Source: Candidatus Rifleibacteriota bacterium
Lineage (GTDB): Bacteria > Muiribacteriota > Ozemobacteria > Ozemobacterales > Ozemobacteraceae
Length of the DNA stretch: 64,000 nucleotides
Reading direction: 5' to 3'
Assembly: GCA_015233565.1 (NCBI GenBank)
Contig: JADFXM010000018.1
Location: forward strand, 62,001 to 126,000
The position numbers were made by a program, and so were the translations under genes. The notes beneath the pieces were generated by a model, which did not search any database, was not told the origin of the DNA, and worked only from the letters and a program-made list of their open reading frames with translations. Positions 1 through 8,873 of the stretch are shown here, piece after piece. Every line of letters starts with the position of its first letter. Within the stretch, counting starts at the first letter, position 1.

Positions 1-2
1 CA

Positions 3-1637
3 CGCATAAGATTGAATCTTCCGGTAACAGAAATAACAGATAGCACCAGAATTCTTGTCATTGACACCGGAAGAGGCTCGACTGGAGTGATTGTGGATAG
101 CGTTAGAGGGGTTATCAGCATGGAAAACGCTTCCATTGAACCTCCGCCTTCTCTTTTGAATTCAGGTGTTGATTCAAAATATATTGTCAACGTTATCAAA
201 ACCGGAAATGGTGACAAAATAATTATGGAGCTTAATGTCGAAGCGCTTTGTGGTGTCAATTTGGACTTGGGAATGGGAGGAAGCGACCAGATGGCGAATG
301 AACAGACAGTTTCCAAAGCTTCAGGAATGAAGGAATTGCAACTTGTCACTTTTCTTGTTGCCGATGAGGAATATGCATTTCCGATCGAAATGGTTCGAGA
401 AGTTCTGCGAGTTGGGCGAATAACGGAAGTACCTGATGCTCTTCCCTATCTGCTTGGAATATTCTGTATTCGTGATGCTCTGCTCCCGATAATTGACATC
501 AGAAAACTATTTGGATCACCCTCTTTGGTCGAGGACCTGACAAAAGTTCTTGGTGAACTTGAAGCAGGTCAGCGAAATTGGTACAACAATCTGAAAGAAT
601 CGGTATTAAGCGGGGCCAATTTTACACTCGAACTCGATCCATCCAAGAGTGAAATTGGAAAATGGTTTGAGGTTTTCCGAAGTTCAAGTGAAAGCATTGA
701 CCGGGTAATGCAGGATATGCGGCTTCAGTTGCAAAAATTGTACACTTTTGCAGCAGAGGTAAATGAACAGGTTCGTCATTCTAAAGAGAATGCGAAACAA
801 ATCTGGAATGATCAGGCTCACGCTATAGAAACTCAATTTTTCGGCAAGTTCGAAGAACTGATAAGCAGCATTGGCAAGGATATAAAGGAAGACCAAAGAA
901 TACTTGTGGTGGAAATCGGCTCCATGCCGGTAGGCATTCTTGTAGACCGCATGCAGCAGGTTATCAGGGTTTTCGAGAATATCATTGATCCGCCACCGAA
1001 CATTCTTAGTACTGGCAAGACGTCCAATTTGAAAGGAATTGTCAAGCTGGATTCCGGAAAACGATTGATATTGTTTCTTGACCAGGACCATATCCTTTCT
1101 CTTGAGAACCTTGAACAGTTAAAAAAGATGGGAAAAGATTCACACTCCGGTCAGAAAACTATTTCTGATGCTGAAAAGAAAGACACTGAAGAAATTCAAC
1201 TTGTGGCTTTCAAGCTTGGAAAAGAAACCTTCTCGCTTGCGATTGAAGATGTTCAGGAAATTAACCGGTTTGACAAAATAACCGCAGTACCAAGGGTTCC
1301 GGCTTTTGTTGAAGGTGTAATGAATCTTCGCGGAAACGTTATTCCGGCCATTGATTTGCGCAAACGTTTCGATATGGAAATCAAAGCTCACGACGAAGCA
1401 ACACGGGTAATTATTGTAAACATCTCCAACCGTCTCACAGGCTTGATTGTGGATTCAGTTTCAGAGGTTTTGCGTATTTCCAAGCGAATGCTTGAACCGC
1501 CTCCTCAGTCCTTGAAAATGGATTCTAAGACAGAATTCATCAGCGGTATCGGTAAGCTTGCCGATCAAAAAATGATAATTTTGATTGAAGCCAGTAAGAT
1601 TCTGTCTGCCAAAGAGCAAGAACAGTTGAAATTCTAA
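3..1637 (+). CDS. Multi-domain CheW adaptor, 5' end outside window
   Basis: Chemotaxis coupling protein that should link receptors to CheA at the cytoplasmic array. The frame is open to the window edge, so the N-terminus is missing; residues below count from the TTG at 12. A partial CheW domain (1-90) is followed by a second (about 107-365) and a third (about 393-540). Each shows the hydrophobic GxxVDxVxxV strand and an EPPP or DPPP motif. The second CheW domain is interrupted by an alpha-helical insert (about 170-292) that resembles a CZB zinc-binding domain but lacks its ligands. A terminator follows, which separates it from cheB. Family identity is clear; the number of CheW domains in the full protein is unknown. 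Confidence 0.93.
   Translation, partial: RIRLNLPVTEITDSTRILVIDTGRGSTGVIVDSVRGVISMENASIEPPPSLLNSGVDSKYIVNVIKTGNGDKIIMELNVEALCGVNLDLGMGGSDQMANEQTVSKASGMKELQLVTFLVADEEYAFPIEMVREVLRVGRITEVPDALPYLLGIFCIRDALLPIIDIRKLFGSPSLVEDLTKVLGELEAGQRNWYNNLKESVLSGANFTLELDPSKSEIGKWFEVFRSSSESIDRVMQDMRLQLQKLYTFAAEVNEQVRHSKENAKQIWNDQAHAIETQFFGKFEELISSIGKDIKEDQRILVVEIGSMPVGILVDRMQQVIRVFENIIDPPPNILSTGKTSNLKGIVKLDSGKRLILFLDQDHILSLENLEQLKKMGKDSHSGQKTISDAEKKDTEEIQLVAFKLGKETFSLAIEDVQEINRFDKITAVPRVPAFVEGVMNLRGNVIPAIDLRKRFDMEIKAHDEATRVIIVNISNRLTGLIVDSVSEVLRISKRMLEPPPQSLKMDSKTEFISGIGKLADQKMIILIEASKILSAKEQEQLKF
564..776 (+). other. CZB-like insert with lost zinc ligands
   Basis: This part of the CheW gene encodes residues 185-255, placed between two halves of a CheW domain. 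The W, L, DP and GKW positions of the chemoreceptor zinc-binding (CZB) fold can be recognised (RNWYNNL, LDPSKSEIGKWF). The usual Cys before xxGKW is Ser212 or Ser nearby, the first His position reads Gln/Arg before NW, and the H-x3-H pair is absent in MQDMRLQLQKL. Seen: the motif skeleton without ligands. Inferred: a structural or partner-binding remnant rather than a zinc sensor. Confidence 0.5.
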
Positions 1638-1645
1638 ATTCTTCA

Positions 1646-1673
1646 AAAAAACCCTTCGCAAGGAGGGTTTTTT
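1646..1673 (+). terminator. Rho-independent terminator after cheW
   Basis: A 10-bp inverted repeat (AAAAAACCCT and AGGGTTTTTT) with an 8-nt loop starts 8 nt after the cheW stop. The right arm supplies the T run. It lies 55 nt before cheB and should end the upstream transcript. Confidence 0.75.
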
Positions 1674-1727
1674 GCTTGCCGAAAATTTGTATCTTCTCAA
1701 TAATTATTCCATTTGGGGTGACGATTT

Positions 1728-2825
1728 ATGGCGCTCGGAAAGAAAATAAGGGTACTAATTGTCGAAGATTCTGCTTTCATGCGCAAGGCCCTTCGGGAAA
1801 TGCTGGAAACAGATCCTCTGATTGAGGTTCTACCGCCCGGCCGTGACGGGAAAGATGGTCTTCAAAAGGCACGGGAGCTGAAACCGGATGTAATCACCAT
1901 GGACATTAACATGCCGGAAATGGATGGATTGACTTGTCTTCAGCATATTAACCACGAAGGAATCGCGCCGGTTATTATGGTCAGTTCACTGACACAGGAA
2001 GGTGCAGTGACAACTTTTGAAGCTCTCGAATTGGGCGCTTTCGATTTTATTCCAAAACCAAGTGGTACTATTTCCTTTAATATTAAGAAAGCTACCCTCG
2101 AATTGCTCAGCAAAATTAAATCTGCGGCAAAAATGGGCATCCTACAAAAATTAAAGAGCAAACTCGATAGAGAAAAGTTGGTTCCATCGCCGAGGGCCTC
2201 CACAAAACAAGTCTCTGAGGCCCGTTCCAGTCTTTCCCATTCTTCCTTCGTTACAAAAGCGATCGCCTTGGGTATCTCCACAGGTGGGCCGAAAACACTT
2301 TCAGACGTAATTTCGTCTCTACCAGGTGAAATTGGAGCCCCGTTTTTCATGGTCCAACATATGCCCGAGACTTTTACTGCCTCTTTTGCTGCTCGCCTGA
2401 ATAGTATTGCACGTTTCCCGGTTAAGGAAGTTGCATCGGGAGACATTGTCCAGAGGAATCATGGTTACCTGGCAAAAGGTGGACAACATTTGCTTCTGCG
2501 GAAAAAAAACAACGGTGAAATCATGATCAGGCTTGCATCAACGCCTGAAAATCTTTTCGTGCCCTCGGTAGGAGTCATGATGGACTCTGTATTAGAAGTT
2601 TTTGGAAGGAAAATGGTTGCTGTCATGATGACCGGCATGGGTGATGATGGTGCCGATTCAATGCTTCGAGTTCGGCAGGCTGGCGGTATTACCATTGCTG
2701 AAAGCGAAGAAACCGCTATTGTTTTCGGAATGCCGAAGGAAGCAATAGATCGCGGTGGCGTTGAAATCGTTGCGCCTAGCTATGACATACCTGAAAAAAT
2801 CATGTCAGCTATAAAAAAATTGTAA
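1728..2825 (+). CDS. cheB: Chemotaxis response regulator protein-glutamate methylesterase CheB
   Basis: Removes methyl groups from (and deamidates) receptor glutamates during adaptation. The N-terminal receiver has the acidic pair E13-D14, phospho-acceptor D59 (MDINMPEMDG) and Lys110 (FIPKP). The C-terminal esterase holds the catalytic triad Ser184 (GISTGGP), His211 (QHMP) and Asp307 (MTGMGDDGA). At 365 residues it is of normal length. The ATG is preceded by a GGGGTG-type ribosome site. It opens the cheB-HEAT-cheR-cheY-STAS-cheY-cheA-receptor gene run, and all catalytic residues are intact. Confidence 0.97.
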   Translation: MALGKKIRVLIVEDSAFMRKALREMLETDPLIEVLPPGRDGKDGLQKARELKPDVITMDINMPEMDGLTCLQHINHEGIAPVIMVSSLTQEGAVTTFEALELGAFDFIPKPSGTISFNIKKATLELLSKIKSAAKMGILQKLKSKLDREKLVPSPRASTKQVSEARSSLSHSSFVTKAIALGISTGGPKTLSDVISSLPGEIGAPFFMVQHMPETFTASFAARLNSIARFPVKEVASGDIVQRNHGYLAKGGQHLLLRKKNNGEIMIRLASTPENLFVPSVGVMMDSVLEVFGRKMVAVMMTGMGDDGADSMLRVRQAGGITIAESEETAIVFGMPKEAIDRGGVEIVAPSYDIPEKIMSAIKKL

Positions 2826-2971
2826 ATTTCTTTTCAACCAATTTTGCAAATTTTACAAAATTTTGCAAAATCTTCAGAGGATTAAATTATTGTGTCATCT
2901 CCCTTAAACATGATTTCCTCGGATTATTGAGCGGATACGAATAATTTTCCAATACACAAAGGAGGAAATGA

Positions 2972-3883
2972 ATGTCTTCCGATCTTGAAAAATTTATCAA
3001 AGCTCTTCTCAGTGATGACGAGGCAGATCGGCTATATGCAGTTGATGATATAGCTTCAACAGGTGATCCTTCCGCTGCAAAAACCCTTGCTGAAAGGCTT
3101 GAATCCGAAAAGTCGCAGGCAGTTAGCGACGCCATTGTTTTCGCCCTAAAGAAACTTGATTGCAAAGAAACCTTGGATTTACTTTTTGGAATGTTTTCTT
3201 CACCAAATGCTTTTTTAAGAAACGCCGCAGTGACAATTTTTGGTGCAAATGGTGAAGGAACCTTGGATTTTCTTATGGAGCGATATGCTAGCTCCAATAA
3301 AGAAATACGAAAACTGATCCTGGACTCCCTTATGGAAATAGGCACGCCAAAGGCTGCACAGGCTATCAGGTGGGGTTTACTTGATGAAGCAGAGAATGTA
3401 AAAATTACGGCTGCTGAATATCTGGGTCGTTTGTGCGACAAAGAAAGTATCGGAGATATCCTTCAGATTCTTGAAATTGATCCTGAGCCCATGATGCGTG
3501 TTTCCATCATGGAAGCGCTCGTTTCTTTCGAAGACAAAACGGTTTATGACCAGGTAACCTATGTTGTATGTCCTGATGGCGATCTAAAAAAAACTGATCC
3601 AATTTATATCCCCCAGCTTATTAAGTTAGCTGTGCGCTCAGGGCGGATTGACGACGTAAAGAAGATTTTCAAATCAATCGAAAATGTCGGACTGTATGCA
3701 GATGACATTTTAAATGCAGTTGTTGAACTTCGTCGCCGCGAAAAAGTTGATATTGCTGACCTTGAAGCTGGCTACATTCTGAAAAAAATCTGTGAAATGA
3801 ACGAATTGCGCCCTGACATAATAAATCTGGCCAAACGTCTTGTAAATACGAGAAAGGAGCCCGAAACACCGGGAGAATCATGA
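2972..3883 (+). CDS. HEAT-repeat protein of the chemosensory operon
   Basis: A 303-residue soluble protein built of short helical pairs of the HEAT/PBS-lyase type, seen as repeated patterns such as DRLYAVDDIAS, AFLRNAAVTIFG, KEIRKLILDSLMEIG and ENVKITAAEYLGRL. No signal peptide or membrane segment is visible. A strong AAAGGAGG site fixes the ATG. Its stop overlaps the cheR start by four bases (ATGA), so translation is probably coupled. HEAT repeats bind proteins; its place between cheB and cheR suggests a scaffold or adaptation partner, which is inference. Confidence 0.85.
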   Translation: MSSDLEKFIKALLSDDEADRLYAVDDIASTGDPSAAKTLAERLESEKSQAVSDAIVFALKKLDCKETLDLLFGMFSSPNAFLRNAAVTIFGANGEGTLDFLMERYASSNKEIRKLILDSLMEIGTPKAAQAIRWGLLDEAENVKITAAEYLGRLCDKESIGDILQILEIDPEPMMRVSIMEALVSFEDKTVYDQVTYVVCPDGDLKKTDPIYIPQLIKLAVRSGRIDDVKKIFKSIENVGLYADDILNAVVELRRREKVDIADLEAGYILKKICEMNELRPDIINLAKRLVNTRKEPETPGES

Positions 3884-4725
3884 GCACCGAATTTGAACTG
3901 ACTCCCGAAGAATTCGAAGGTTTTTCCAATCTCATTTATGAGCGTATTGGGATGCGGTTTGAAGAAAAGAAGAATTATTTCCTTTCAAAGCGCATTGAAA
4001 AGCGTATTTCGGAAATGGGAATGGAAAGTCCTTTTGAGTATTTGCAATATCTGAAATATCTTGATAAGAATGGCACTGAGTTTCAAAGTTTTGTGAACTC
4101 GCTGACAATTAATGAAACTTATTTTTTCAGAGATTTTCCCCAACTAACCGGGTTTGCAGAAAACTGTCTTCCCGAGGTTATCGAACAGAAGCTGAAGAAT
4201 AATGAAAAAAAACTCAATATTTGGTGTGCAGGTTGTTCAAGTGGAGAAGAACCTTATACTCTCGGTATCATTTTCGAGGAAATGCTCGAAAATTCCAATA
4301 ATTGGGAGATCAAAATCATCGCTAGCGATATAGATGAAACCATTCTCAAAAAAGCCATCAGAGGCGAATATGAAGAACGATCGCTGAAAGATGTCCCTCC
4401 TGAATACCTGAAAAATTATTTTGATGCTACGCCCAGGGGGCTTTATCGAATCAAAGATAAAATTCGCCGTCAGATTACGTTTGAACATCTCAACCTTGGA
4501 GACACGCAGGCGATGAGGCTTCATAAGGGTTATGATTTTATCTTCTGCAGGAACGTTCTGATCTATTTCGATGACATTTCCAGGAAAAAGGTAGTTGACC
4601 ATTTTTACGTTGCCCTTAACCGGGGTGGTTTTATTTTTCTTGGTTCAAGTGAATCAATTGGCCGGGTTACTACCGCTTTTAAATTGAGGCGTATAGGAGC
4701 CCATCTCGTATATTGCAAGGTGTGA
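3880..4725 (+). CDS. cheR: Chemotaxis protein methyltransferase CheR
   Basis: S-adenosylmethionine-dependent methylation of receptor glutamates. An N-terminal helical domain (LTPEEFEGFSNLIYERIG, SKRIEKRI) precedes the methyltransferase fold with the SAM loop WCAGCSSGEEPYTL, the ASDID acidic residues and the CheR signature FCRNVLIYF. At 281 residues it is of usual length. The start overlaps the HEAT gene stop. It makes an adaptation pair with cheB; the receptor in this operon is the soluble one at 8870. Confidence 0.97.
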   Translation: MSTEFELTPEEFEGFSNLIYERIGMRFEEKKNYFLSKRIEKRISEMGMESPFEYLQYLKYLDKNGTEFQSFVNSLTINETYFFRDFPQLTGFAENCLPEVIEQKLKNNEKKLNIWCAGCSSGEEPYTLGIIFEEMLENSNNWEIKIIASDIDETILKKAIRGEYEERSLKDVPPEYLKNYFDATPRGLYRIKDKIRRQITFEHLNLGDTQAMRLHKGYDFIFCRNVLIYFDDISRKKVVDHFYVALNRGGFIFLGSSESIGRVTTAFKLRRIGAHLVYCKV

Positions 4726-4727
4726 CT

Positions 4728-5087
4728 ATGAAAAAGATTCTGGTTGTTGACGATTCGCCTGTAGTAAGAAGTTTTCATATAAATATCTTGAAAACAGGTG
4801 GTTTTTTGGCTGATGGGGCTTCAGACGGTGTTGAAGCCCTTGAGAAAGCACTCCAAACTCCATATGACGCGATACTTTGTGACATCAATATGCCCGTCAT
4901 GGACGGCCTGACATTTATAAAAAAATATCGTGAAGAGGAAAAAGACACTCCAATCATAATAATTACGACACAGGAAGAAGCTATTCATCGCGAAACAGGT
5001 TTCAAAGCAGGGGCCAATATATATATTGTCAAGCCTGTTAAACCTCAGGAACTCGCTACCCACGTAAAAATGCTGGTCGGGAAATAA
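4728..5087 (+). CDS. cheY: CheY-like single-domain response regulator
   Basis: A stand-alone receiver of 119 residues. It has D8-D9 (VVDD), phospho-acceptor D52 (LCDINMPVMDG), Thr in IIITTQEE and Lys in VKPVKP, so it should accept phosphate from CheA. I start it at the ATG at 4728, just after the cheR stop, because MKKILVVDD is the normal receiver N-terminus; the in-frame TTG at 4713 would lie inside cheR. It could carry the signal to the flagellar motor or act as a phosphate sink beside the second CheY. Confidence 0.92.
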   Translation: MKKILVVDDSPVVRSFHINILKTGGFLADGASDGVEALEKALQTPYDAILCDINMPVMDGLTFIKKYREEEKDTPIIIITTQEEAIHRETGFKAGANIYIVKPVKPQELATHVKMLVGK

Positions 5088-5089
5088 GA

Positions 5090-5380
5090 ATGAATATTGA
5101 ACGAAATGATGAAACTCTTTTCTTCATTCTTCCGACAGAAACAGGCATTGCAAATGTCGAACCTGACATGGATCGAGTGCGCCAGGCATTTTCCAACACT
5201 GATGGTCTTAAGACAGTCATAATGAACGTTGATAATGTGAAGGAAATGGACACCGCCTATTTTCAGCTTATTTTGTCATTGTACAACACTGTTGATGAAT
5301 TGGGGCTTGAGTTTCACCTCAATGGTGAATCACAGGCATTTCTGGAACTCCTTCATTCCTATGGTCTGAAGCTAAGGTAA
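5090..5380 (+). CDS. Small STAS-domain protein
   Basis: A 96-residue protein resembling STAS/MlaB-like folds: a beta strand VIMNVDNVKEMDTAYFQLI, with D54-T55 at the usual phosphorylatable Asp-Ser/Thr position, then helices and a closing strand. It begins 2 nt after cheY and lies before a second cheY. STAS domains are common in anti-anti-sigma factors and also occur in chemosensory operons. Its partner could be one of the RsbT-like ATPases further along or an array component; neither can be decided here. Confidence 0.75.
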   Translation: MNIERNDETLFFILPTETGIANVEPDMDRVRQAFSNTDGLKTVIMNVDNVKEMDTAYFQLILSLYNTVDELGLEFHLNGESQAFLELLHSYGLKLR

Positions 5381-5395
5381 ACAAGGAAAGATTAA

Positions 5396-5764
5396 ATGGC
5401 CAAGCGAATTTTAATTGTTGATGACGCTGGTTCAATGCGTGGGTTGGTGGCTATGACTCTGCGTGGGAATGGGTATGACGTTGTGGAAGCAGTTGACGGG
5501 GTCGATGCCATTGGCAAGCTGAAAAGCGAAGTGAAATTCGACCTGATTTTTTCCGATCTGAACATGCCTAATATGAACGGAATAGAGCTTATTAGGGCAG
5601 TTAAAGCGGAAAGCGCTTTTAAATTCATTCCTATTGTCATGCTTACAACAGTGAGTGACGATGCCAAGAAGGTCGAAGGTCAGCAAGCTGGCGCAAAAGC
5701 CTGGATTGTAAAGCCTTTCAAGCCCGAAACTCTGGTCGGAGTCGCAAAGAAAATAGTAGGTTGA
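5396..5764 (+). CDS. cheY: CheY-like response regulator
   Basis: A 122-residue receiver with D9-D10, phospho-acceptor D54 (FSDLNMPNMNG), Thr in MLTTVSDD and Lys in VKPFKP. AAGGAAAG upstream is the ribosome site. The sequence is closer to the CheY/CheV-style FKPETLVGVAKKI ending than the first CheY of this operon. With two CheYs before cheA, one may drive the motor and the other compete for phosphate; this is inferred from known multi-CheY systems. Confidence 0.95.
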   Translation: MAKRILIVDDAGSMRGLVAMTLRGNGYDVVEAVDGVDAIGKLKSEVKFDLIFSDLNMPNMNGIELIRAVKAESAFKFIPIVMLTTVSDDAKKVEGQQAGAKAWIVKPFKPETLVGVAKKIVG

Positions 5765-5766
5765 AG

Positions 5767-5876
5767 GGTAGGACTGTCATTTGATGTACAAGCTCCACGG
5801 CACTTTTTCCGAAACCACAGTAAATTATTGTCCCCGTTTCTCTGCAGAGCTAAATACATCAAGAGACAGTTCTACC
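5767..5876. repeat. Long imperfect hairpin between cheY and cheA
   Basis: Bases 5767-5795 (GGTAGGACTGTC..TTGATGTA..AGCTC) pair with 5847-5876 (GAGCT..TACATCAA..GACAGTTCTACC) in a stem of about 25 pairs with a few mismatches and wobbles, around a 51-nt loop. It fills most of the 166-bp spacer before cheA and has no T run. It could be an mRNA processing or attenuation structure, or a small inverted-repeat element. Confidence 0.6.
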
Positions 5877-5930
5877 ACGGTTGAATGCCGCTAGGGTGAT
5901 TATGCAAAACACAAGGAATCAAAGAAGAAT

Positions 5931-8873
5931 ATGAGCATCGACAAAGAAGAGGAACTAAAATATCGTAAACAGTTTTACCAGGAAACGCGCGAGGGTCTTG
6001 ATAAATTAAGCGAAGATCTTATCAAGGCAGAGTCAGATCCTAACAACCCGGAATTGCTGAATTCTGTTTTCCGGGTTATTCACACGATCAAGGGTTCAGC
6101 GGGTGGCTTTGGCCTTGATGCCATCTCTGAATTTCTACATCATCTTGAAAGTGTCCTCATAAGAGTGCGTGATGGAAAGATCAAAATGACTTCCGCGCTT
6201 GCAGATACAGTATTTAACGCTTCCGACGCTGTTAATGAACTTATCAAAGCATATGAAGCTGAGCTGGAACTTCCTTCTTTCCCTAAGGTAATTGAACAAT
6301 TTAAATCGTTTCTTCCGGATGAAACCGATGCACATTCTTCTGTTTCGGTTGAACAAAAAGCTAAAGATGAAGCGCAGACGACCGACTTGGTGATTCCTCC
6401 TGAAAAACTTAAAGAGCTTAACCTTCCCGATTCTGTCAGAAGCGAATTTGAGAAAGCTCTTTCCCAAGGGTTGATTCCATACAAAGTAAAAGTAGTATAT
6501 CCCACAGAAGTATTTGAAAATGGCTATGATCCACATGTTCTGTTGAAGAACCTCAAGTCAGTGGCAAGTTTTTATTACGCAACTTCTGATTTAAAGGGGG
6601 TTCCATCAATAACAGATTTCGAACCTCTCCGATTCTGGTTACCCGTGCAGATTACTATCGCAACGTCCCTTTCTCTTGCGGAAGTAATTGATCTCGCTTT
6701 TGATGCAGGACTTCTGGAAGTAACCCCTCTCGGTGTCGCACCAACTATTGATAAAATACCAGTTCCTGACGTTGATCCTTCAAGCATTGCTGATTTTTGG
6801 GAAAATGCCCGGGATTTGCTTGAACAGATTGAAACGAAAACAATTGAATACGAGAAGAACAACTCTAGTGAATCTCTGGCAGCTATTTTCAGGGCATTTC
6901 ACACGATCAAGGGTGATTCAGATTGTGTAGGTTTCAAAAAACTCTCCATTTTCGCTCATTCCATTGAATCAATGCTTTCTGCAATGAAAAAAGGTGAATT
7001 TCAACGTTCGAACCATATAATTGAACTTCTTTTAAAGGCCGTAGATATTTTTCGTGATGTTGTACGAAGCACGTCTTCGGGTGAAAATAACGAAGCCATG
7101 GATGTTCTTCGCAATGAGGTTCTGGCGATTGTTGCAGAGAGGAAAAAACAGACCCCGGCTGGTTCACCTGCGAAAAGTCCTATTCCGATTATGCCAGCCC
7201 TAGCAGGCATGGAAGGGACTATTTTTCTTGAACACGTTTCTCAGTACAAGCAGATAATGAGCTTAATGGACCGATCACAGCTTGCTAATCCCGATAGTAT
7301 TTTGGAACGAACCCTGCGTCGGACGCTTCAAAACGTTAGAAATTCCGCTGAATACGTTAACCTGACTTTGCTTGTAAAGCTAAGTGAAAAACCTCTCAAC
7401 ATTCTTGACTCGCAAAATCGTACAGATCTTCCCGAAACTGTGAGTGAAGTAGTGACTTTCTTGGGTGGTTTGCTTGGTGAAACAAAAATGATTGGTGAAA
7501 TTCTCGTCGATGAGGGGAAAATTGCTAAAAGTGACATTTTTGAAGCGTCGAAAAAGCAGAAAAAACTTGGTGAAATACTCATCAATGAAGGTAAGATAAG
7601 CGAACGCGATATCGAAGGCGCTTTAAGAAAACAAGAACTGATGGACATTGCCCGGCAGGTCAAACCTGAGGGCGATTCCGAATCAGAAGTCCGTACAATG
7701 CGTGTCGATGAAAAGAAAATCGACGTTTTTGGAAACATGATTGGAGAACTGTTGGTTGCCAAAAACACTTTTGCTTTTCTGATGAGCGGCTTAACTGTCG
7801 GCACCTGTATTGGAAACACAGAAATAAAGCAATTCAAGGATAACCTTCAGCTTTTTACTCGCATTACAAACGACATGAATGTCGGGGTAATGGCGATGCG
7901 CATGGTTCCAATAAAAGGAAATCTTCAGAAATTCAAACGTGTTGTGCGTGATATATCCAAAAAGCAAAACAAAATCATCGATCTGATAACAGATGGCGAC
8001 GAAACTGAGGTTGACAAAAAAGTCGCTGACGCCCTTTCTGAGCCCCTGGTACATATCGTTAGAAACTCGTGTGACCATGGCATCGAGACACCTGAAGAAC
8101 GAATTAAAGCCGGAAAACCTGAAAAAGGCATTGTCATGATTCGCGCTTATCAGGAAGGCACTAATCTGATAATCAGAATTCTTGATGATGGCCGTGGAAT
8201 GAACCGGAAAAAGATCTACGAAAAAGCCAAGGCTAAGGGGATTCCAGTTAATTCGCCTGATGATCCTAATATTCTGGACATTGTTTTTCTGCCAGGTTTT
8301 TCGACGAAAGAAGTGGTTTCTGACATATCAGGTCGTGGTGTTGGGATGGATGTTGTTAAGAACACTATTTGTTCACTTGGTGGAACTATTAAGCTAATTT
8401 CCTCCGAGGGAGAAGGATCTGAAATTGTTTTGACCATTCCTACCAAACTTGGTATCAATACTTCACTACTTGTCGAATCATGCAGCAAGCTTTATGCAAT
8501 TCCTTTTGACTACGTTTCTGAGGCAATAAAACTTTCCCCAAAAGACATCAGAATCCTTCACGACAAATTTGGTTTCTATTATCGTGGTGAAGTGATTCCA
8601 GCTGAAAGTCTTGAGAATCTTCTTGTTTCAAAAGGTGTTTCTTCAAATATTTCCCGGGAAAATTCGATTTTTCTGAAACAAGAAATTCCCGTTGTCATTA
8701 TAAAGTCAAATACAGGAAAATTCGGAATTTTTGTTGACGGTCTTCGTAAGAATATGGAAATAGCTATCAAGCCAATGCCCGATTATTTTTCCGAGGTAGA
8801 TATTGTCAATGGCGTGACAATCCTGGGTGACGGGCAGATAATTCTGGTTCTAAACCCGGAGAAAATGGCTTGA
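5931..8873 (+). CDS. cheA: Chemotaxis histidine kinase CheA with two Hpt domains
   Basis: Autophosphorylating kinase of the array. Hpt1 has H51 (VIHTIKGSAGG) and Hpt2 has H324 (AFHTIKGDSD), joined by a region (150-275) that is not a recognisable standard P2. Residues 520-568 hold two GEILxxEGKI motifs. Dimerisation (about 585-680) and ATPase domains follow, with N-box HIVRNSCDHGIE (708-719), LDDGRGM and SGRGVGMDVV, then a CheW-like domain (840-980). The ATPase motifs are complete. 980 residues is long compared with about 650 for classical CheA. The stop overlaps the receptor start (TTGA), so the two are probably coupled. Confidence 0.96.
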   Translation: MSIDKEEELKYRKQFYQETREGLDKLSEDLIKAESDPNNPELLNSVFRVIHTIKGSAGGFGLDAISEFLHHLESVLIRVRDGKIKMTSALADTVFNASDAVNELIKAYEAELELPSFPKVIEQFKSFLPDETDAHSSVSVEQKAKDEAQTTDLVIPPEKLKELNLPDSVRSEFEKALSQGLIPYKVKVVYPTEVFENGYDPHVLLKNLKSVASFYYATSDLKGVPSITDFEPLRFWLPVQITIATSLSLAEVIDLAFDAGLLEVTPLGVAPTIDKIPVPDVDPSSIADFWENARDLLEQIETKTIEYEKNNSSESLAAIFRAFHTIKGDSDCVGFKKLSIFAHSIESMLSAMKKGEFQRSNHIIELLLKAVDIFRDVVRSTSSGENNEAMDVLRNEVLAIVAERKKQTPAGSPAKSPIPIMPALAGMEGTIFLEHVSQYKQIMSLMDRSQLANPDSILERTLRRTLQNVRNSAEYVNLTLLVKLSEKPLNILDSQNRTDLPETVSEVVTFLGGLLGETKMIGEILVDEGKIAKSDIFEASKKQKKLGEILINEGKISERDIEGALRKQELMDIARQVKPEGDSESEVRTMRVDEKKIDVFGNMIGELLVAKNTFAFLMSGLTVGTCIGNTEIKQFKDNLQLFTRITNDMNVGVMAMRMVPIKGNLQKFKRVVRDISKKQNKIIDLITDGDETEVDKKVADALSEPLVHIVRNSCDHGIETPEERIKAGKPEKGIVMIRAYQEGTNLIIRILDDGRGMNRKKIYEKAKAKGIPVNSPDDPNILDIVFLPGFSTKEVVSDISGRGVGMDVVKNTICSLGGTIKLISSEGEGSEIVLTIPTKLGINTSLLVESCSKLYAIPFDYVSEAIKLSPKDIRILHDKFGFYYRGEVIPAESLENLLVSKGVSSNISRENSIFLKQEIPVVIIKSNTGKFGIFVDGLRKNMEIAIKPMPDYFSEVDIVNGVTILGDGQIILVLNPEKMA

